Assembly: GCA_016933985.1 (NCBI GenBank)
Contig: JAFGTU010000563.1
Location: 1-5,541, forward strand
Direction of reading: 5' to 3'
DNA: 5,541 nucleotides
Source: Sedimentisphaerales bacterium
GTDB taxonomy: Bacteria; Planctomycetota; Phycisphaerae; Sedimentisphaerales; Anaerobacaceae
The first letter of the stretch is position 1. The number at the start of each line of letters is the position of its first letter. The notes under the pieces are model-generated. The model had not been told where the DNA came from. It ran no database searches and saw only the letters and a list, made by a program, of their open reading frames with translations. Positions 4,877 through 5,541 of the stretch are shown here, piece after piece. Position numbers and translations under genes: made by a program.

Positions 4877-5541
4877 ATGGGTGCTGATGAAAATGAGGAG
4901 CGGTCGGTAAAAAAGGCCGGAAGAATTCTGCTGACGGGCGATCTTGACCGGGCCTTCGTCGATGCCGGCGATATTAGCCCGGACAGTTGCGAAATCCGAC
5001 CCAATATGCTCGATGCGATCGATGCGGCGTCGAAGGGCGAATTTGACGTCCTCGGCGTGGTGATCTCCGGCCTCTCAGGCCGTTTGCCCAGCGCCCTCAA
5101 AGCAATCCGAAAATCCTCCGAAGCGAAGATTGTTCTCCTTGCTCAGATGGCCCAGGAACCCCGCGCGATGGACTTGATCGCCACAAACCTGGCCGATGAC
5201 TACTTGATCTGCCCAATCCGTTTTCCCGCCTTCCTTTCTTGCGCCTGTGATCTTGATCGAAAGACCACAACCCGCAGGAAGGTGGAGCCTGGCGGAGCTT
5301 CGCCGCCAGGTCCGGACCCGGCAACTCAAGAGAGAATCAAGCACCTCGAGAGATTAGCTACCGAAGATGATTTAACCGGCTTGAAAAACCGCAAGTATAT
5401 CTGGGAATTCGCCAGGCAGATTATTCGACGCGCGGAAAACGCCGGCGGGCGGATTACCCTGCTCGTTTTCGACGTCGATAACCTAAAACACTACAACGAC
5501 CTCTACGGTCATTTGGCCGGCGATTCCATACTCAGGCAGGC
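4877..5541 (+). CDS. Diguanylate cyclase: degenerate receiver-like N-terminus plus GGDEF domain (3' end cut by window)
   Basis: This protein likely makes cyclic di-GMP from two GTP. The frame from ATG 4877 stays open for 221 codons to the window end. Residues ~15-125 look like a receiver fold (GRILLTGD 15-22, FDVLGVVIS 56-64, AKIVLLAQM 83-91, DDYLICPIR 107-115). The strand-3 phosphoacceptor position seems to be hydrophobic (about V62), so it is probably not phosphorylated. A Pro/Gly-rich linker (136-148) and short helix lead to a GGDEF domain: DDLTGLKNRKYI (164-175), then FDVDNLKHYNDLYGHLAGD (198-216). D199, N207 and D216 have the spacing of PleD D327 (metal), N335 and D344 (guanine). The GG[D/E]EF loop and inhibitory RxxD site cannot be assessed in full: the loop lies beyond the edge, and no RxxD is placed with certainty. 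The gene follows the receiver-like gene by 4 bases, so they are probably co-transcribed from the promoter at 4280-4307. Confidence 0.9.
   Translation, partial: MGADENEERSVKKAGRILLTGDLDRAFVDAGDISPDSCEIRPNMLDAIDAASKGEFDVLGVVISGLSGRLPSALKAIRKSSEAKIVLLAQMAQEPRAMDLIATNLADDYLICPIRFPAFLSCACDLDRKTTTRRKVEPGGASPPGPDPATQERIKHLERLATEDDLTGLKNRKYIWEFARQIIRRAENAGGRITLLVFDVDNLKHYNDLYGHLAGDSILRQ

Noticed and set aside
4768..5344. Minus-strand open frames opposite the signalling genes (4768-5100, 5075-5344)
   Set aside because: The plus strand here encodes a continuous receiver-like/GGDEF protein with conserved active-site residues, so these antisense frames are not credible genes.

Overview
The window looks like a planctomycete chromosome, most likely of the Phycisphaerae/Sedimentisphaerales type. 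The main evidence is a pair of secreted beta-helix proteins. Each ends in a 'SPCIDAGDP...NMGAYGGT' module followed by one dockerin-like calcium loop (GDxNGDCxVxFxDx...HW), a C-terminal arrangement I know as very common in that class. The window is moderately GC-rich, and Shine-Dalgarno sequences are present for some genes and absent for others. The assignment is by protein style only; there is no rRNA or marker gene here.

Layout. (1) Positions 1-423, minus strand: the first ~140 codons of a membrane protein of the fused MFS/spermidine-synthase-like family, running off the left edge. (2) Positions 424-589: a divergent intergenic region with a good sigma-70-type promoter (TGGACA-17 bp-TAGAAT, extended -10) facing right, and a 15-bp perfect palindrome over the leftward start codon. 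(3) Positions 590-4200, plus strand: two tandem paralogous genes for secreted right-handed beta-helix proteins (546 and 657 aa), joined by a 4-bp ATGA stop/start overlap. They share a signal peptide, N-terminal cap, ladder of NCxFxxN...GGG coils (7 versus 12), choice-of-anchor-Q-like module and single dockerin-like loop. FxxN and GGAI are the signature tetrapeptides of chlamydial Pmp adhesins, but no autotransporter barrel is present. (4) Positions 4201-4383: an intergenic region with a heptamer tandem repeat, a small hairpin and a second strong extended -10 promoter. (5) Positions 4384-5541, plus strand: a two-gene unit. First comes an unrecognised 162-aa protein that looks like a receiver fold without its phosphorylation aspartate and ends in a FliM-like tail (LITKAEMNALLGA). 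Four bases later comes a diguanylate cyclase with its own degenerate receiver-like N-terminus and a GGDEF domain cut off by the window end.

How they may work together. The two beta-helix proteins are probably co-made and exported as surface or extracellular adhesin-like or carbohydrate-interacting proteins. The downstream pair is probably a cyclic-di-GMP signalling module, perhaps controlling attachment or motility. A functional link between the two units is only suggested by adjacency: the signalling pair has its own promoter. No mobile element, RNA gene or CRISPR array was seen.
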